Assembly: GCF_003931915.1 (NCBI RefSeq)
Contig: NZ_RSAA01000020.1
Coordinates: 124,001-188,000, forward strand
Direction of reading: 5' to 3'
Length of the DNA stretch: 64,000 nt
Origin: Saccharopolyspora rhizosphaerae
GTDB lineage: Bacteria > Actinomycetota > Actinomycetes > Mycobacteriales > Pseudonocardiaceae
The translations under genes were made by a program, and so were the position numbers. The notes beneath the pieces are model-generated. The model did not search any database and was not told where the DNA came from. It saw only the letters and a program-made list of their open reading frames with translations. Within the stretch, counting starts at the first letter, position 1. The number at the start of each line of letters is the position of its first letter. Below are positions 60,803-64,000 of this stretch, piece by piece.

Positions 60803-62308
60803 TCAGTTGTCCTCGCCCTTCTTGTCGTCGCCCTTGCGGTCGCCGCCCTTGCGGTCCTCGTCGCCCTTCCGGTGCTCCCTCTTCTCGTCCTTCTCGTCGT
60901 CCTGCGGACGCTCCACGCGTGCCGGCGGAGGAGGCGGAGGAGGCGGCGGGGTGCTGGTCGAGGAGTTCAGGATCGAGTCGGACTCGATCAGCGGTCGCTG
61001 CGCGCCGCGCAACCCGAGCTGGTGGAGCTCGGTGATGCGGGTGCGGTCGGGCAGGACCAGCTCGACGGTCACGCGGACGGCGTCGGGGCCGGTGGCCTTG
61101 GGCGGTTCGACGACGCGCACGTCGGCCACGGTCGACCAGAAGCCCTCGTAGCCCGCGCGGCCCTGCGCCTGCAGACCGGGTCCCAGGCGCGTCCACGCGT
61201 TGCCCGGGTGCTCGGGCAGCAACGCGTAGTAGTCGGAGACGACCCGTTCCAGCTCGCCCGGTGCGGCCAGCTGCTCCTGCGGCTGCTGCTGGTTCCTGAA
61301 GGGCAGCAGGACGGCCAGCACGACGAGCACCACCGCGACGGCGGCCGCGGCGATGTAGAGCCCGCGCCGGGAGCGCCGCGGGGTGCTCACCGGAACGTTG
61401 TCGAGCCGGGTGCCGCTGTCGGCGGGTGCGGGGGCCGCCGCCGCGATCGGGCGGGTCTGGTCGAGGTCGGGCAGCGGAGAGGGTGCCCCGGAGACGACGG
61501 CCTGCAGCGCCTCGCGCGCCTGCGCGGGCGTGGGACGCTGCGCGGGGTCGACCTGCAGCATGTGGGTCAGCACCGGCGCCAGCACGCCCGCCAGCTGCGG
61601 CGGGCGGAAGTCCCCGGCGGCGACCTCGTGCAGCAGGGCGATCGAGTTCGTCGACTCGTCGCCGAAGGGCGGTGCGCCCTCCACCGCCGCGTACAGCGTC
61701 GCGCCCAGCGAGTACACGTCGGAGGCGGGTGTCGGCGCCTGTCCACGGGCGACCTCCGGAGCCAGGTAGGCAGGCGTGCCCGCGATGACCCCGGTCCTGG
61801 TGACCGCGACGTCGTCGGCGGCGTGCGAGATGCCGAAGTCGGTGATCTTGGCGGTGCCGTCGTCACCGAGCAGGATGTTGCCGGGTTTGATGTCGCGGTG
61901 GGTGATGCCGGCCGCGTGCGCCGCCTCGAGTGCCGCGGCGGCCTGCGCCCCCATGCTCGCCACCGCGCCCGGGGTCATGCGGCCCTTCCCCGCCAGCACC
62001 TCGGCGAGGCTGCGGGAGGGCAGGTACTCCATGATCAGCACGGGAAACCCGTCGTGCTGGGTGACGTCGTGCACAGCGACCGCGTTCGGGTGGTGCAGGC
62101 GCGCCGCGATGCGCCCCTCGCGCATCGCCCGCTGCCGAGCCTCCTCGGCGACCTCCGGGCTGGCGCCCTCGGCCGCGTTGAGCTGCTTGACCGCGACCGG
62201 CCGCTGCAGCAGCTCATCGGTGGCCAGCCACACCACGCCCATGCCGCCGCTGCCCAGCTGCCGCTCCAGGCGGTACCGGTCAGCGAGCAGCGCGCCCACC
62301 TCTGTCAC
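60803..62308 (-). CDS. membrane Ser/Thr protein kinase
   Basis: A 501-residue PknB-type kinase. GSGGMGVVW near 19-27, AVKQL near 39, HRDIKPGNILL near 137-147 and DFGIS near 157 give a complete kinase domain (about 10-270). A linker and a membrane segment follow (LYIAAAAVAVVLVVLAVLL near 318-338), then an outer domain of about 110 residues without PASTA repeats. The end is a nine-proline run followed by a highly charged Lys/Glu/Asp/Arg tail to the C-terminus. It is 26 bp upstream of pabAB on the same strand. Confidence 0.92.
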   Translation of the reverse strand: MTEVGALLADRYRLERQLGSGGMGVVWLATDELLQRPVAVKQLNAAEGASPEVAEEARQRAMREGRIAARLHHPNAVAVHDVTQHDGFPVLIMEYLPSRSLAEVLAGKGRMTPGAVASMGAQAAAALEAAHAAGITHRDIKPGNILLGDDGTAKITDFGISHAADDVAVTRTGVIAGTPAYLAPEVARGQAPTPASDVYSLGATLYAAVEGAPPFGDESTNSIALLHEVAAGDFRPPQLAGVLAPVLTHMLQVDPAQRPTPAQAREALQAVVSGAPSPLPDLDQTRPIAAAAPAPADSGTRLDNVPVSTPRRSRRGLYIAAAAVAVVLVVLAVLLPFRNQQQPQEQLAAPGELERVVSDYYALLPEHPGNAWTRLGPGLQAQGRAGYEGFWSTVADVRVVEPPKATGPDAVRVTVELVLPDRTRITELHQLGLRGAQRPLIESDSILNSSTSTPPPPPPPPPARVERPQDDEKDEKREHRKGDEDRKGGDRKGDDKKGEDN

Positions 62309-62741
62309 ACGAAGCCCTTCCGCTCGAATAGCCCCGACCAGGCTAACCCGTCCGGATGAGGCGACCTCGCCCCCCGGCCAGCATGACGCTTGTTGACCAG
62401 CGACAACGGCGTGTACCGGAGGACACCACTCCGGTTGACCGCGGTGACCGGACCCCGCTCCCGGCGGCGCTGAGAAGGGTCACACCGCCCGCGACAGGAA
62501 CGGCGGAGCCGCGTTCCACGCTTCGGCCCCCGACACTGCCGCGCCTCACCCGGTCCGGGAGGGGCGACATGTCGCGCGACATGTCGCCCCCTACCGGAGC
62601 GGCCCGGCGACCGCGGGGCGGAGCAGGTCCCGCCACCGCCGCGCGCACCCCGTGCTCCGCAGTCACCGCGGGCGCGGCGAAGCCTGACGTCGCACGGTCC
62701 GTGCGCGAGACTGTGGTCCGACCAACACGGGAGGGATCTGG
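62309..62741. other. divergent region between kinase and aldo/keto reductase
   Basis: About 430 bp without a gene, holding the palindrome at 62561-62590. No SigB-type site was found here. Confidence 0.4.
62561..62590. repeat. 30-bp perfect palindrome, relative of the one at 50344
   Basis: Two 15-base arms with no spacer, same GTCGCGCGAC centre and the same flanking ACATGT halves as the 50344 copy, lacking one G:C pair in each arm. Here it stands between divergent gene starts, so a terminator role is unlikely; operator or dispersed repeat is possible. Confidence 0.65.
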
Positions 62742-63725
62742 ATGGAGTACCGCACCGTCGGGGCGACCGGTGTTCGGGTGTCGCCCCTGTGCTTGGGGAC
62801 GATGTCGTTCGGGGCCGAAGCCGACGAGCAGACCTCGGCAGCGATGTTCCAGCGGGCGCGAGACCTCGGCCTCAACTTCGTCGACACCGCCGACGTCTAC
62901 GCCGGTGGGCGCTCCGAGGAGATCCTCGGCAAGCTCATCGCCGACTGCCGCGACGAGGTCGTGATCACCTCGAAGGCGTTCTTCCCGACCGGCACCGACA
63001 TCAACGCCCAGGGCTCCTCCCGCCGTCACCTGGTTCGCGCGGTGGAGGACAGCCTGCGGCGCCTGGGCACCGAGTGGATCGACTTCTACTTCGTGCACGC
63101 CTTCGACGTGCACACCCCCGTTGAAGAGACGCTGCGCGTGCTCGACGACCTGCAGCGGCAGGGCAAGATCCGCTACCCGGCGGTGAGCAACTGGGCCGCG
63201 TGGCAGATCGCGAAGGCCCTCGGCATCTCGGCCAAGGACCGGCTCGCACGGTTCGAGCTCGTCCAGCCCATGTACAACCTGGTGCGCAGGCAGGCCGAAG
63301 TGGAGATCCTGCCGCTGGCCGAGTCCGAGCGTCTCGGCGTCATCACCTACAGCCCGCTCGGCGGCGGCCTGCTCACCGGCAAGTACGGCACTGATCGGCG
63401 TCCGCAGACCGGGCGCCTGGTGGACAACGAGCGCTACGCCCGGCGCTACGGCCAGCAGTCCGACTACGTCACGGCCGAGAAGTTCACGCACTTCGCGGCG
63501 CAGCAGGGCGTCTCCCCGGTGACCCTCGCAGTCTCCTGGGCGATGTCCGCGCCGGCCGTCACGGCACCCATCATCGGCGGCCGCGACCTCGACCAGCTGG
63601 AAGAGTCCCTCGCGGCGCTGGACATCGACATGACGCCGGACCTCCGCGAGGAGATCTCCCTGCTCTCCCCCACCCCGCCCCCGGCCACCGACCGCACGGA
63701 AACCCAGGCCACTCCCCTCGCCTGA
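62742..63725 (+). CDS. aldo/keto reductase
   Basis: A 327-residue aldo/keto reductase. MEYRTVGATGVRVSPLCLGTM opens the TIM barrel; the catalytic set is Asp/Tyr in FVDTADVY near 46-53, Lys in TSKAF near 78 and His in YFVHAFD near 112. Cofactor site GGRDLDQLEESLAAL is near the C-terminus. It resembles the YajO/Tas-like group. GGAGGG precedes the ATG. Substrate unknown. Confidence 0.92.
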   Translation: MEYRTVGATGVRVSPLCLGTMSFGAEADEQTSAAMFQRARDLGLNFVDTADVYAGGRSEEILGKLIADCRDEVVITSKAFFPTGTDINAQGSSRRHLVRAVEDSLRRLGTEWIDFYFVHAFDVHTPVEETLRVLDDLQRQGKIRYPAVSNWAAWQIAKALGISAKDRLARFELVQPMYNLVRRQAEVEILPLAESERLGVITYSPLGGGLLTGKYGTDRRPQTGRLVDNERYARRYGQQSDYVTAEKFTHFAAQQGVSPVTLAVSWAMSAPAVTAPIIGGRDLDQLEESLAALDIDMTPDLREEISLLSPTPPPATDRTETQATPLA

Positions 63726-63786
63726 CCCAGGCGCCCGGGGTGCGCGTTTCGCCTCCCGGGGCCGGCGACGCCGACCGCGGACGCTG

Positions 63787-63830
63787 TGCGACTCCCGTCG
63801 AACGTCGCCCGAAGTTCGACGGGAGTCGCA
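63787..63830 (+). terminator. hairpin terminator after aldo/keto reductase
   Basis: Perfect 17-bp stem with a 10-base loop, 62 bp after the stop codon. Nothing else is recognised up to the window end. Confidence 0.8.
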
Positions 63831-64000
63831 GCCAAGCCCACCCGGCGGGAACGGCCCCACGGCACGCGGCCCGCACACCGTCGCCGCGACAGCCACGAGC
63901 CCCCGGGGGATCCGCGCGACCGTCCGCGGCTCCGCGGGTCGGGATCGGTCGCCCGCGGCTGCCGACCGACGAGCGGGCGTCCGCGGGGAGGGCGCGTGAT

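Noticed and set aside
1-64000. CRISPR arrays, tRNA or rRNA genes, insertion sequences, attachment sites
   Set aside because: None was found by reading; the only direct repeat is the two-copy unit at 4938-5374.

Overview
The window is very GC-rich coding DNA of a filamentous actinomycete. A conservon (sensor kinase, roadblock, DUF742 and GTPase genes), an eight-gene mce operon, a WhiB regulator, an F420-type oxidoreductase and a SpoIIE/STAS/HATPase partner-switching set together point to Pseudonocardiales (Saccharopolyspora-like). The genus is inference. No rRNA, tRNA, CRISPR array, insertion sequence or polyketide/NRPS gene was seen.

Layout. 0-0.7 kb: 3' end of a flavin monooxygenase. 0.7-4.4 kb: conservon. 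4.4-5.4 kb: gene-free stretch with a recent 220-bp tandem duplication. 5.4-15.1 kb: a PucR regulator and a full mce lipid-import operon (yrbEAB, mceA-F), all on the minus strand. 15.4-18.8 kb: lipase-like hydrolase, DUF2795 protein and partner-switching genes. 19.4-24.5 kb: WhiB, a decayed pup (prokaryotic ubiquitin-like) gene, CocE hydrolase, F420 oxidoreductase and UDP-sugar dehydrogenase. 23.2-31.8 and 43.0-50.0 kb: two glycan sub-clusters. 31.8-43 kb: MFS transporter, small proteins, pyruvyltransferase-like protein and a block of stress-type oxidoreductases (pyruvate-oxidase-like enzyme, SDR, ATP-grasp, zinc alcohol dehydrogenase). 50.1-56.2 kb: DUF6131 protein, a second PucR and a divergent monooxygenase-hydrolase-SDR operon resembling the mycobacterial mymA/lipR/sadH genes, then an opine-dehydrogenase-like gene. 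56.8-63.7 kb: YeiH/LysR pair, fused aminodeoxychorismate synthase, Ser/Thr kinase and aldo/keto reductase.

Two patterns tie the window together. First, the two glycan sub-clusters jointly encode every step of ADP-heptose synthesis (sedoheptulose-7-phosphate isomerase, HldE-type kinase/adenylyltransferase, and a GmhB-type phosphatase fused to a glycosyltransferase) plus two GT9 heptosyltransferase-like enzymes. With them are UDP-glucose dehydrogenase, a UDP-xylose-synthase-like enzyme, a carbamoyltransferase and other glycosyltransferases. This suggests an undescribed heptose-containing, carbamoylated surface glycan or secreted glycoside in a Gram-positive. Second, nine gene starts carry sites of the form GNNT-N14-16-GGGTA, the pattern of actinomycete SigB/SigF promoters. 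They stand before the stress oxidoreductases, whiB, DUF6131, ATP-grasp and both heptose-glycan transcription units (carbamoyltransferase operon and GT2 operon). A SpoIIE/STAS/HATPase switch of the kind that controls such sigma factors lies in the same window.
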